64,000 nt of DNA, taken from positions 124,001 through 188,000 of the forward strand of contig NZ_JADPKS010000069.1 in assembly GCF_023074175.1 (NCBI RefSeq), given 5' to 3'. This DNA comes from Bradyrhizobium sp. 139. Lineage in GTDB: Bacteria; Pseudomonadota; Alphaproteobacteria; Rhizobiales; Xanthobacteraceae. Position numbers and translations under genes: made by a program. The notes under the pieces were generated by a model. The model was given only the letters and a program-made list of their open reading frames with translations. It did no database searches and was not told the origin of the DNA. This document shows positions 19,220 to 27,784 of the stretch, piece after piece. Every line of letters starts with the position of its first letter. The first letter of the stretch is position 1.

Positions 19220-22096
19220 CTAAGACGCCTGCTTCAGCCGCTCCAGCGCCTCCAGCAGCTTGGCCTTGCGGGCCAGCGCCGCCTCGCGCTTTTCGCGCTC
19301 CTCCTCGACGACCTCTTCGGCTGCGTTGGCGACGAACTTCTCGTTCGCCAGCTTGGACTCGGCGCGCTTGATGTCGGCGTCGGCCTTCGCGATCTCCTTG
19401 TCGAGGCGCGCGCGCTCGGCGGCGACGTCGATCACGCCCTTCAGCGGCAGCGCCGCCACCTCGCCGCGCACGAGCAGCTGAACCGCGCCATCAGGCGCGC
19501 GATCGGCGAAGGAGATGTCGGACAGCCGGGCCATCCGCTTGATGATTTCGGTCCAGCGCGGCGCGCGGTCCCTGGTCTCGGCCGAGGCGCCCGCGAGCAC
19601 CAGCGCCGTCAGCGTTGCAGGCGGGATGTTCATCTCGGCGCGCACCGAGCGGATCTGCGTGACGAGGTCGATCACCCAGCCGATCTCGGCCTCCGCCTTC
19701 GGATCGGAGAAGTCGGCATGGTCGAAGATCGGCATGATCAACGCCGGCGAAATCAGCGGATCGGTGGGACCTGCCGCCGCGGCGAGGATCGCCAGTTGCT
19801 CCGGCGACGGATCGGCCGGCTTCAGCGGCCACTCAGCCAGCGCGAGCAGGCCGTCGCGCTTGGCCGTCACCTCCCACAGCTCTTCGGTGATGAAGGGCAT
19901 GAAGGGGTGCAGCAGCTTCAGGATCTCGTCGCGCGCCCAGGCGACCATGGCGCGGGTTTCGTCCTTGGCAGGGGTGTCCGGACCGAGCAGCACGGGCTTT
20001 GCGAGTTCGACGTACCAATCGCAATAGACGTTCCAGACGAAGCGGTAGATGGCGCCTGCGGCATCGTTGAAGCGATAGGCTTCGATCGCCTCGGTCACTT
20101 CGCGCGTTGTGTGGGCGCTCTCATGCGCGATCCAGCGGTTCAGCGTCTCCTTGGCCTTCGCCGGCTCGAAGCCCTCGGGCACGGCGCAGTTGTTCATCTC
20201 CGCGAATCGGGACGCATTCCAGAGTTTTGTCGCGAAATTCCGGTAACCCTCGACACGGCTGGTGGCGAGCTTGATGTCGCGTCCCTGCGCCGCCATCGCG
20301 GCCAGCGTGAAGCGCAGCGCGTCCGCGCCATATTCGTCGATCAGGTTGAGCGGATCGATGACGTTGCCCTTCGACTTCGACATCTTGGCACCCTTCTCGT
20401 CGCGGACGAGGGCGTGGATGTAGATCGTCGAGAACGGCACCTCCTTCATGAAGTGCAGGCCCATCATCATCATCCGGGCAACCCAGAAGAAGATGATGTC
20501 GAAGCCGGTCACCAGCGCGTTGGTCGGGTAATAGCGCTGCACTTCAGGCGCGTCCTCGGGCCAGCCGAGCGTGGAGAACGGCCACAGCGCCGAGGAGAAC
20601 CAGGTGTCGAGCACGTCCTCGTCGCGGGTGATGAAGCCTTCGCGCTTGTTGCGGTCGAGCGCCATCTCGCGGCCCTGCTCGACCGTGATGACCTCCTGCT
20701 CGACGTAATAGCCGAGCGCGTGGCTGACGGCCTCCTCCTCGGTCTCGGCGACGAACACCTTGCCGTCCGGACCGTACCAGGCCGGGATCTGATGACCCCA
20801 CCAGAGCTGGCGCGAGATGCACCAGGGCTGGATGTTCTCCATCCACTCGTAATAGGTCTTGTCCCAGTTCTTCGGCACGAACGTCGTTTCGCCCGAACGC
20901 ACCGCCGCAATCGCGGGCTTTGCCAGCGTCTTGGCGTCGACGTACCACTGGTCGGTCAGATAGGGCTCGATCACGCTGTTCGAGCGGTCGCCGTGCGGCA
21001 CCATGTGGGTGTGCGGCTCGATCCGCTCGACGAAGCCGAAGGATTCCAGCCGCTCGACGATGCGCTTGCGCGCCACGAAGCGATCGACCTTGTTGAACTC
21101 CTCGGCGAACTGCGAAGCGCCTTCCGGCAGGTCGCGCAGATAATCCTCGTTGTCGAGGAGATCGAGACAACCTTCCCTGTCGATTACGCTGATCCGGCCG
21201 AGGCCGTGGCGATTGCCGACCTCGAAATCGTTGAAGTCGTGCGCCGGCGTCACCTTGACCGCACCCGAGCCCTTGTCCGGATCGGAATAGTCGTCGGCGA
21301 CGATCTTAATCTTGCGGCCGACCAGCGGCAGGATCACGTTCTTGCCGACCAGCTTCTGATAGCGCTCGTCATCGGGATGCACGGCGACGCCGGTGTCGCC
21401 CAGCATGGTCTCGGGCCGCGTGGTGGCGACGACGATGAAGCTAGAGGGATCCTCGGGGCTGAAAATCTTGCCCTCGATCGGATAGCGCAGATACCAGAGG
21501 CTGCCCTTGATCTCGGTCTGCTGTACCTCGAGGTCGGAGATCGCGGTCAGCAGCTTGGTGTCCCAGTTCACCAGCCGCTTGTCCTTGTAGATCAGGCCGT
21601 CGCGGTGCAGTTCGACGAACACCTTGATGACGGCCTTCGACAGGCCCTCGTCCATGGTGAAGCGTTCGCGCGACCAGTCGCAGGAGGCGCCGAGGCGCTT
21701 GAGCTGGTTGATGATGGTGTCGCCGCTCTCGGCTTTCCATTGCCAGACCCGCTCCAGAAACTTCTCGCGGCCCATCTCGCGGCGGCCCGGCTGCTGGCGC
21801 TCCATCAACTGCCGCTCGACAACCATCTGGGTGGCGATGCCGGCATGGTCGGTACCGGGCTGCCACAGCACGTCGCGGCCGCGCATGCGCTCGAAGCGGC
21901 ACAGGATGTCCTGCAGCGTGTTGTTAAGGGCGTGCCCCATGTGCAGCGAGCCCGTCACGTTCGGCGGCGGGATCACGATGGTAAAGGGAACTGCGTCGCG
22001 GCGGTCGGGACGGTCGGCCTTGAAGGCAAGGCTGTCCTCCCACACAACGGACATGCGGGCTTCGATATCGGCGGGCTGGTAATTTTTCTCGATCAT
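19220..22096 (-). CDS. valS: Valyl-tRNA synthetase
   Basis: A 958-residue class I synthetase. The HIGH motif appears as PNVTGSLHMGHALNNTLQD near residue 45 and KMSKSKGNVIDP near 570. The editing domain between them contains VVATTRPETMLGDTGVAVHP. The C-terminus has the anticodon-binding domain and a coiled-coil tail rich in Arg/Glu/Lys/Ala (ARLDKEIAKADADIKRAESK). Length and organisation are standard. popZ lies 153 bases upstream in the same direction. Confidence 0.97.
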   Translation of the reverse strand: MIEKNYQPADIEARMSVVWEDSLAFKADRPDRRDAVPFTIVIPPPNVTGSLHMGHALNNTLQDILCRFERMRGRDVLWQPGTDHAGIATQMVVERQLMERQQPGRREMGREKFLERVWQWKAESGDTIINQLKRLGASCDWSRERFTMDEGLSKAVIKVFVELHRDGLIYKDKRLVNWDTKLLTAISDLEVQQTEIKGSLWYLRYPIEGKIFSPEDPSSFIVVATTRPETMLGDTGVAVHPDDERYQKLVGKNVILPLVGRKIKIVADDYSDPDKGSGAVKVTPAHDFNDFEVGNRHGLGRISVIDREGCLDLLDNEDYLRDLPEGASQFAEEFNKVDRFVARKRIVERLESFGFVERIEPHTHMVPHGDRSNSVIEPYLTDQWYVDAKTLAKPAIAAVRSGETTFVPKNWDKTYYEWMENIQPWCISRQLWWGHQIPAWYGPDGKVFVAETEEEAVSHALGYYVEQEVITVEQGREMALDRNKREGFITRDEDVLDTWFSSALWPFSTLGWPEDAPEVQRYYPTNALVTGFDIIFFWVARMMMMGLHFMKEVPFSTIYIHALVRDEKGAKMSKSKGNVIDPLNLIDEYGADALRFTLAAMAAQGRDIKLATSRVEGYRNFATKLWNASRFAEMNNCAVPEGFEPAKAKETLNRWIAHESAHTTREVTEAIEAYRFNDAAGAIYRFVWNVYCDWYVELAKPVLLGPDTPAKDETRAMVAWARDEILKLLHPFMPFITEELWEVTAKRDGLLALAEWPLKPADPSPEQLAILAAAAGPTDPLISPALIMPIFDHADFSDPKAEAEIGWVIDLVTQIRSVRAEMNIPPATLTALVLAGASAETRDRAPRWTEIIKRMARLSDISFADRAPDGAVQLLVRGEVAALPLKGVIDVAAERARLDKEIAKADADIKRAESKLANEKFVANAAEEVVEEEREKREAALARKAKLLEALERLKQAS

Positions 22097-22249
22097 GGGC
22101 TGCTAGAAAGCCGCGCGCGGGGGGCAAGTCAACGAAAAGGTCCAAGAGAAGGTCAACGGAAAGCCCGGCGGCAAAACGGTTTCCCGGCCCGGTCGGCAGG
22201 CCAGATAGGGACGCACAAGCGGGGCATTATGAGGGCTCTGCAGCCGCCC

Positions 22250-23026
22250 TCACCTGCCGCCGCGCGAGACCCGCTCGATTTCGGCCTTCACGATGCGTTC
22301 AACGAGACCCGGCAGGTTGTCGTCGAGCCAGGATTTCAGCATCGGACGCAGCATCTCCTTGACCAGATCCTCCAGCGTCCGCGCATTGCTGCTGAGCACG
22401 GTGTGAGCCAGGGAGTTGAAGGCGGATTCGACCGCCGAGACCGTCGATTGCGCCAGCATCGCCTGTTGAGGCGGCAGCGGCGGCGCATCGAAGTCCACCG
22501 GCGCATAGGACGGTGACGGCGTCGGGCGCGGCGGCTGCGATTCGGCGAATTCCAGATCGTCGCGGGGTTCGACCTTGCGGAAGCTCGGCGGCGGCGGTGG
22601 CGGCGCCGGCTCCGGATCCATCGCCATTTCGTCGGTCAATTCGAGCACGTCGGGCTCGGGCTCCGGCTCGGGTTCCGGAGCACGGGCTTCGGGCGCTGGC
22701 GTGGCTGAGTCGAGCCCGGCCAGCAGCGCGTCGATATCATCTTGGCTGTTTGGTTCGGCATCCGCCGCAGGCGCGGGCGGCGGCGGTGCTGCGGGCTTTA
22801 CGGCCGGCGGCGGTGCTGGTTTTTCAGCGGCAGGTTTTGCGGGAGCGACTTTGGATGGCGGAATGTCGTTCATCGCTTGCGGCTTCGGCGCTGCCGTGGC
22901 GGGCGCCGGCGCGGGCTTGGCAACTTCTGCCGGCGGCGGCTTGGCCTCATCGTCGGCAATGATGCGCCGGATTGAGGCCAGAATCTCCTCCATCGAGGGT
23001 TCTGTGACCTTTGCAGGCTGCGTCAT
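22250..23026 (-). CDS. popZ: Polar organizing protein PopZ homologue (DUF2497)
   Basis: A 258-residue scaffold protein. The conserved N-terminal amphipathic helix is SMEEILASIRRIIADDE. A long acidic, proline-rich disordered region (about 25-175) is rich in PAP, PPP and PEPEPE. The conserved C-terminal oligomerisation segment is EDLVKEMLRPMLKSWLDDNL. In Caulobacter PopZ forms polar condensates that anchor the chromosomal centromere; a similar role is inferred here. The disordered region is longer than in Caulobacter. ATG 23026 is chosen over a GTG four codons earlier. Confidence 0.9.
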   Translation of the reverse strand: MTQPAKVTEPSMEEILASIRRIIADDEAKPPPAEVAKPAPAPATAAPKPQAMNDIPPSKVAPAKPAAEKPAPPPAVKPAAPPPPAPAADAEPNSQDDIDALLAGLDSATPAPEARAPEPEPEPEPDVLELTDEMAMDPEPAPPPPPPSFRKVEPRDDLEFAESQPPRPTPSPSYAPVDFDAPPLPPQQAMLAQSTVSAVESAFNSLAHTVLSSNARTLEDLVKEMLRPMLKSWLDDNLPGLVERIVKAEIERVSRGGR

Positions 23027-23331
23027 CTCCGACTCCACATCATCAACGCCCTCGCATGCGTTGTTTTACACCAAGCACGACCGGATTGGCCGGTTCCGCA
23101 ACGGACGCCCCGACATTTTCGTCGCGGCAGCCCGACTTGTCCCCAGTTCACGGCTCGACGTGCGGCGGGGCGCCCCTGCCCTCGGCACTCAAGCTTTACG
23201 CACGCGACATCGGGTGCGAGGCGAATCGACCCGCACCTTCTTGGCAAGGCTATGTCAGGGATTTTGACGATTGCAAGCAAAGCGCCGGTCGGCCTCGGCT
23301 GTTCGCGAGGCCGACCGGACGATTACGGGAT
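23027..23331. other. Intergenic region between popZ and tolC-type gene
   Basis: 305 bases without a recognisable gene. It must carry the popZ promoter and it contains the hairpin at 23286-23317. Nothing else stands out. Confidence 0.6.
23286..23317 (-). terminator. Terminator hairpin after the TolC-type gene
   Basis: A perfect 12-bp inverted repeat, CGGTCGGCCTCG / CGAGGCCGACCG, with an 8-base loop, 14 bases beyond the stop codon. On the transcribed strand GCGCTTTGCTTG follows, a weak T-rich run. A good candidate for a factor-independent terminator. Confidence 0.7.
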
Positions 23332-24735
23332 TCAACGTCCGTCTGGCGTGCGTACGCCGGCCCAGCTGTCACGGACCTGCTGGTAGTGAACGCTCGGATC
23401 ATAAACCGTGGTCGCAAGGCCGAGGACCTGCGGCGAGAGACGGCCGACGGCTGCAAGAACGTTGTAAGATGCAACGACCCGGTCGTGCTGCGCGGTCACC
23501 AGCGCAACGCGCGCATTGACCAGCGCCTGCTGCGCATTGAGCACGTCGAGGGTGGTGCGCTGACCGGCCTTGGCTTCTTCACGCACGCCGTTCAGCGCGA
23601 TCTCGGACGCCGTGACCTGCGCCTGGGCGGACTGCACCTGCGCCTTGCCGGCCTGCAACGAACCCCACCACTGTACGACCGTCGCGCGCGTCTGGTCGCG
23701 GGTCGTTTCGAGATTGAGACGCTGCTGCGCAAGGTTTTCCTTGGACTGACGGATCAGTGAATATTGATTGCCGCCATCATAGAGCTGCCAATTGGCCTGC
23801 GCGATCGCGGATGCGCTGAACGCCCGGTATTGAATCAAGGACTGTTCGTTCGCCTGCGTGGCGCCCGCCTGCAACGTAATCGTCGGCAGCAGCGCGCCTT
23901 CGGCGACCTTCACCTGCAAGTGATTGACGTCGATGCCGAACATCGCTGCTGTGACGTTGGGATGTTCGACGAGGCCGAGCTCGACCGCCGATGCCAGCGT
24001 TGCGGGCAGGAAACGATCGACCGGCGAGCCCGGCGCAAGGTTCGTCGGCTCGTTGCCGATGATGCGGCGGAAGTTCGCCCGCGTCGTAGTGAGATTCGCT
24101 TCGGCGGTGAGCGCCTGCGTCCTGCCGGCAGCCAGTTGCGCTTCCGATTGCGCAACGTCGGTCCGCGTCACTTCGCCGACATTGAAGCGATCGCGCGTCT
24201 GCTTCAGCGTCTGCTCGAGCACGCGCACGTTGCTGCGCTGGACTTCAAGCGTGGCGGCATCGCGCAGATAGTCCATGTAGGTCGTGGCGCCCTGGAGCAG
24301 CACACTCTGATCGAGGCTGCGCAGCGCTTCGCGGGACCCGGAAACCTGGCTCTCCGCCGCGCGTGTCCTGTTGGCGGTGATGTTGCCGTTATAGAGCGTC
24401 TGCGTAACGGTCACGCCGGCGCTGCGGGGGACGGTGGTCCCATGGAACGGCACCGTGCCTGCCGAGCTTTGCTGATCTTGATATTGATAGCCGCCGCTCG
24501 CCGTCAGTGCGACCCTGGGGCGATAGCCCGACAACGCCTGCGGCACGTTCTCGTCGGTTGAGCGCACTTGCGCGCGCTGCGCGTTGAGCTGCGGGTTGTT
24601 CTGATAGGCGCGCACCAGCGCGGACTCGATCGTGTCTGCCAAGACAGGCGTCGGCCCGGCAAGCGCCAGCAACAGGACCGAAACCGCAGCTCCGGTGAAG
24701 AGCTTCACCCCATGCATCCCTGAAAATCCGTTCAT
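23332..24735 (-). CDS. TolC-family outer-membrane efflux/secretion channel
   Basis: A 467-residue protein with a signal peptide (KLFTGAAVSVLLLALAGPTP, cleavage likely after VLA-D near residue 34). Two internally repeated halves of long heptad helices follow, beginning TIESALVRAYQNNPQLNAQRAQVR and later SAVELGLVEHPNVTAAMFGI. The motif YLRDAATLEVQRSNVRVLEQ and the end LGLATTVYDP match TolC/BepC-type trimers that connect inner-membrane exporters to the outside. There is no lipobox, unlike the NodT/OprM-type protein at 38966-40477. No exporter lies next to it, so its partners are encoded elsewhere. Confidence 0.92.
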   Translation of the reverse strand: MNGFSGMHGVKLFTGAAVSVLLLALAGPTPVLADTIESALVRAYQNNPQLNAQRAQVRSTDENVPQALSGYRPRVALTASGGYQYQDQQSSAGTVPFHGTTVPRSAGVTVTQTLYNGNITANRTRAAESQVSGSREALRSLDQSVLLQGATTYMDYLRDAATLEVQRSNVRVLEQTLKQTRDRFNVGEVTRTDVAQSEAQLAAGRTQALTAEANLTTTRANFRRIIGNEPTNLAPGSPVDRFLPATLASAVELGLVEHPNVTAAMFGIDVNHLQVKVAEGALLPTITLQAGATQANEQSLIQYRAFSASAIAQANWQLYDGGNQYSLIRQSKENLAQQRLNLETTRDQTRATVVQWWGSLQAGKAQVQSAQAQVTASEIALNGVREEAKAGQRTTLDVLNAQQALVNARVALVTAQHDRVVASYNVLAAVGRLSPQVLGLATTVYDPSVHYQQVRDSWAGVRTPDGR

Positions 24736-24935
24736 TCTAACGCCCCGGCTCGTGCCCGCGAGCTGGGTTACCGTCTACCGAGTGGAGTCGTTGCCCCGCC
24801 GCAACATAGGACGCGGATTGGCGCGACGGAACCACCTCAAGGTAGTTCCCAGTGGAAACTCTTCACGTGCAGCATCCCGGCCACACTTCTGATTCAGAAC
24901 GGGATTTTAACAGGCCAAAGTCGTCACAACGGCCG

Positions 24936-25598
24936 TCAGAAGACGAAAGCGGCGGCCCGTTCCAGTCCGGGAAGAACCGGAGCTGCGGCATCGAACAGCG
25001 CCCGATGGCCGAATTCACCGTGGATCCGGGTCACGATCATCGCCCGGGGCAGCCTGGATTGGGCAGACACCCCCACGAGGCGCCCGCCCTCCCTAAGCTG
25101 CCCGAGCAGAGCCTCCGGCGCCACCTCGACCGCGCCATTGAGGATAATGACGTCGTAGGGAGCTGCAGAAAGATCCCCTTCGGCGCAGGCCGCGGCCTTG
25201 CAAGTGACGTTAGCGAGCCCAAGGCTGGCGCAAGCATCCTTGGCCTTCGCGGCCAGGACCGAATCACATTCCGTCGCGGTGACCTGACGGGCGAGCTTGG
25301 CCGCTAGCGCAGCGAGGTAGCCCGTGGCGCAGCCGACCACCAGAACGTTGTCACCCTCGCCGATTTCGGCGGCCTGAAGCAGCTTGCCAGTCAGCTGCGG
25401 CTTGATCAGGAAACGCTTGGCGCCGCCCTCGCTCACGTCGAGATCGAGGTCGAGATAGGCCAATGCCTGCCTGGCAACCGGCACGAACGCCTCGCGCGGA
25501 ACTGTGAGCATGGCGTCGAGAACGCGGCGATCAGTGACGTCACTGGTGCGCACCTGGCCATCGACCATTTTTAGGCGCGCGGTCGAGAAACCGGACAT
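24936..25598 (-). CDS. Protein-L-isoaspartate O-methyltransferase family protein
   Basis: A 220-residue SAM-dependent methyltransferase. The N-terminus MVDGQVRTSDVTDRRVLDAM and PREAFVP match the alphaproteobacterial Pcm-like family often found upstream of tolC. SAM motif I is NVLVVGCATGYLAALAA and a later motif is YDVIILNGAVEVAP. The usual repair role, methylating isoaspartyl residues, is plausible but this subfamily is divergent and its substrate is not shown by sequence. ATG 25598 is preferred to a TTG five codons upstream. It precedes the TolC-type gene in the same direction. Confidence 0.85.
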   Translation of the reverse strand: MSGFSTARLKMVDGQVRTSDVTDRRVLDAMLTVPREAFVPVARQALAYLDLDLDVSEGGAKRFLIKPQLTGKLLQAAEIGEGDNVLVVGCATGYLAALAAKLARQVTATECDSVLAAKAKDACASLGLANVTCKAAACAEGDLSAAPYDVIILNGAVEVAPEALLGQLREGGRLVGVSAQSRLPRAMIVTRIHGEFGHRALFDAAAPVLPGLERAAAFVF

Positions 25599-25744
25599 TT
25601 GCGGACCCTGCAATGCGGACGATGCCGCGGACGAAAGTTGGCGGCATCTTTGGAACAGGCTCCGCGAAAACGCAACACGTGCGTTGGCCCCAGGGCCAGC
25701 AGCCCAGGCTTGCGCAACTCACCTCATCAGGGGGCCGGGACGCA

Positions 25745-25924
25745 TTATTCGATCGCCACCGCGAGGCGACCGATCAGAGCGGCGACTTCGTCGAGCCGCG
25801 CCGAATCGGGCGTCTCGACCGCACGTGCCAGACAGGCGAGGCATTCATCGTCGCTGAGCTCGGGAATGTCGGCCGGCAGAATCGAGGGGGCTATCTGGGA
25901 ACGGTCGACCTGGATGTCTGGCAT
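25745..25924 (-). CDS. Small hypothetical protein (59 residues)
   Basis: An ATG at 25922-25924 preceded by GGAG nine bases upstream opens a 59-codon frame. The product is acidic and helical (ADIPELSDDECLACLARAVE), with a CLAC pair. The same frame stays open upstream to 26269, but that would run through tRNA-Asn, so the short form is more credible. No family is recognised. It lies upstream of the pcm-type gene in the same direction. Confidence 0.5.
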   Translation of the reverse strand: MPDIQVDRSQIAPSILPADIPELSDDECLACLARAVETPDSARLDEVAALIGRLAVAIE

Positions 25925-26136
25925 GGGAATCAGCTCCGTAAAAATCCGGCAGCGGCGAAGCTCGGTTTCAATTGAGTCGATTTGGCGCCGCCCTCGTGGC
26001 GTGAGGTCGCCGTTGCACACATCTGATTGAATGTGGTTCCAAGCCGGGATCGCGAAAACCGCGTCAGAGATTGCAATGGCGAGATCGTCCGCCGCATGAA
26101 GCCGCCATCGTAACTCACTGAAACTACGATGGATTT

Positions 26137-26211
26137 TGGCTCCCCGGGCTGGATTCGAACCAGCGACCATCCGATTAACAGTCGGATGCTCTACCGCTGA
26201 GCTACCGAGGA
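26137..26211 (-). tRNA. tRNA-Asn (anticodon GTT)
   Basis: A complete cloverleaf on the minus strand, 75 bases with encoded CCA. Acceptor TCCTCGG pairs with CCGGGGA (one G-T pair). The anticodon loop is CTGTTAA with stem ATCCGA/TCGGAT. The T arm holds GGTTCGAATCC. No disrupted gene or repeat of its 3' end marks an integrated element. Confidence 0.96.
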
Positions 26212-26300
26212 AAAGGCGAACCAGTCGTTCGCGCGCGGCTGCGTATAACAAAGCCGCTTGCGCTTGCAAAGGACGAATTCGCCGTCTTGCACATTGCGTC

Positions 26301-26324
26301 GAGAAAGGGCCCGCGCCCCTTCTC
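26301..26324 (-). terminator. Possible terminator hairpin after the secreted protein gene
   Basis: GAGAAAGGG and CCCCTTCTC pair over nine bases with one mismatch, 20 bases past the stop at 26345. There is no strong T-run. Confidence 0.35.
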
Positions 26325-26344
26325 CGCCTGACCTCAGGTCAAAA

Positions 26345-26713
26345 CTATTCGGCGACGAACGAAGTCGTCTTGGTGCCGGGGTCGTAGCGCAGCCGCAGCG
26401 CGTTGAACTTGCAGAGGTTGACGTTCTTCCAAAGGACCGTCTCGTCATAATTCTGCCAGTCGACCCGGATGTTCCAGACGCATCCCTCGTCGTCCTCGTC
26501 GAACTCCACATAGGTGCTCGCCTGGTTCTGCAAAACCTTTTCGAGCTCATTGTCCCATTCGTCCATGCCATCGTCCGGCGCATTGAAGCCCAGGAACTTG
26601 ATGGCATAGCCGGTCTCGTTGATGACGGAGACGTTGCGGGAGTCGGCCGCGAACGACGGCGCGGCGGCGATCGCAAGACCGATCGCGATCAGTCCAGACA
26701 GAAAATACTTCAT
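26345..26713 (-). CDS. Secreted hypothetical protein (122 residues)
   Basis: ATG 26713 has GGAGG directly upstream on the transcribed strand. A signal peptide is clear: MKYFLSGLIAIGLAIAAAPS with cleavage after SFA. The mature part has two cysteines (EGCVWNIRV and VNLCKFNAL) that could form a disulfide, and is rich in Trp, Asn and Asp. It resembles small periplasmic proteins in Bradyrhizobium of unknown function. The upstream frame extension to 26779 lacks a signal and is unlikely. Confidence 0.75.
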   Translation of the reverse strand: MKYFLSGLIAIGLAIAAAPSFAADSRNVSVINETGYAIKFLGFNAPDDGMDEWDNELEKVLQNQASTYVEFDEDDEGCVWNIRVDWQNYDETVLWKNVNLCKFNALRLRYDPGTKTTSFVAE

Positions 26714-27082
26714 ATAAATCCTCCGATCGAAAGAGGCTCCGGTGCCTGACGTCGATCGGCGCAGGCGCCGCAGCAACAAATGGCGTTACCTCCAGAGATT
26801 CGTCCGGAGCGCGATCGATCTGCATTCCGGCTTGTTGCCCGACGCGAGACGCGCAACGAGCCTGTTCATATCGATTCGAATTCTCCGCAGCAATGAACCG
26901 GCATTCATAGGTCACGGCGCCGACCAGCGCCTTCACGGGATCGTCGCCGGGCGAAAGCCGCCCAATCCAGAATCTTTCCGCGGAGGGATTCTGGATTGTT
27001 TCGCTGCGCTCGCAATGACGGAGCAACAGGCAATGCCGTTCGTCACCAACGTACTCGTTCGGCGCAGACACAGCTGCGCACT
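26714..27082. other. Gene-free interval with truncated palindrome
   Basis: About 370 bases separating the secreted protein gene from repeat copy 2. Apart from the shortened palindrome at 26963-27019 nothing recognisable is present; short open frames show no signal, motif or ribosome site. Confidence 0.6.
26963..27019. repeat. Palindromic repeat (type 4), shortened copy
   Basis: It matches the right-hand two thirds of 16849-16933: AATCCAGAATCTTTCCGCGG is followed by AGGGATTCTGGATTG and CGCTCGCAATGAC. The left arm, GTCATTGCGAGC..., is missing. It lies 63 bases from the 3' end of long-element copy 2, as the full copy lies near copy 1. Confidence 0.75.
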
Positions 27083-27665
27083 CTCGCGGCCTCTCGCCCG
27101 AGCTTTGCTTGATCGCGACACCCTCTTGTCAGAGGGTGCAGGGAAGACCGGGTGCCGGCTGGCACCCACGGTCCACTGTGCGAAGTTGCAGTCAGAAAAT
27201 CTGCACAGCGGCATACAGGTGAAGCCAAGACATCCGGCCTTCCCTGCGCAGTGGTTTTACGGCTTATGCCGAGTTCTCCCCGGGGAGCGATGCACTATTG
27301 CCCCCGTCGCCTTGCGGTTGGCTGACGCACGTGCCCGGTCGGGCAACCCACATCACCACAAGACTTGACGCACAGACCCCGGGCGTCAGGACGACACGGT
27401 TTTGCCGTACGCCGACCGCACCGGTCGTGTGCGCGATGGCCTCGCTCACGGTTGCCCGCCCTGCGATGCCCTTCGCGCCGATGCTGCCAGCGTCCACCAC
27501 GACTCACCCCGCGTTTCGTGACGATCGCGATACGCCCTTCTGACAGGGATGAGGTGGCGCATGAATACGCCAAAGCCGAATTTCGGTAAAGTGGAATATT
27601 TTTGCGGCGACGGATTGACCTGTTGTTCGTGTGTTTTGCCCGTCGGGCAACGCAAGGTCTTGTAG
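27083..27665 (-). repeat. ~585-bp dispersed element, copy 2
   Basis: Inverted relative to copy 1 (16071-16655), with about 10.4 kb between. The 79-codon frame (27264-27500, minus strand) is again open, with a handful of amino-acid changes. The CCCTCT/AGAGGG hairpin is kept: where copy 1 has TG before CCCTCT, copy 2 has CA, so wobble pairs become Watson-Crick pairs, and the loop is two bases shorter. Confidence 0.85.
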
Positions 27666-27778
27666 GGTGGGTTAATTAGCGAAAGCGTAACCCACCTCTT
27701 TAGTCTCCGCGTCAACAGAAGTGGTGGGTTACGCCCAGCGCCTGCGCTTCGCGCAACCGCAAGGCTAACCCACCCTGC
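27662..27778. repeat. Palindromic repeat (type 5) fused to long-element copy 2
   Basis: Outer arms GTAGGGTGGGTTA and CTAACCCACCCTGC, inner arms GCGTAACCCACC and GGTGGGTTACGC. It sits at the same end of the long element as the unrelated type 3 palindrome does in copy 1. It borders the chimeric pseudogene. Confidence 0.75.
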
Positions 27779-27784
27779 GGACCG

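Noticed and set aside
16847..22516. A 1889-codon open frame on the plus strand
   Set aside because: It runs antisense through coq10, lipA and valS and in another frame over the glycosylase gene; it is an effect of high GC at third positions of valS and has no domain.
26137..26211. tRNA-Asn as an integration site
   Set aside because: No integrase, no repeat of the tRNA 3' end nearby, and normal genes on both sides.
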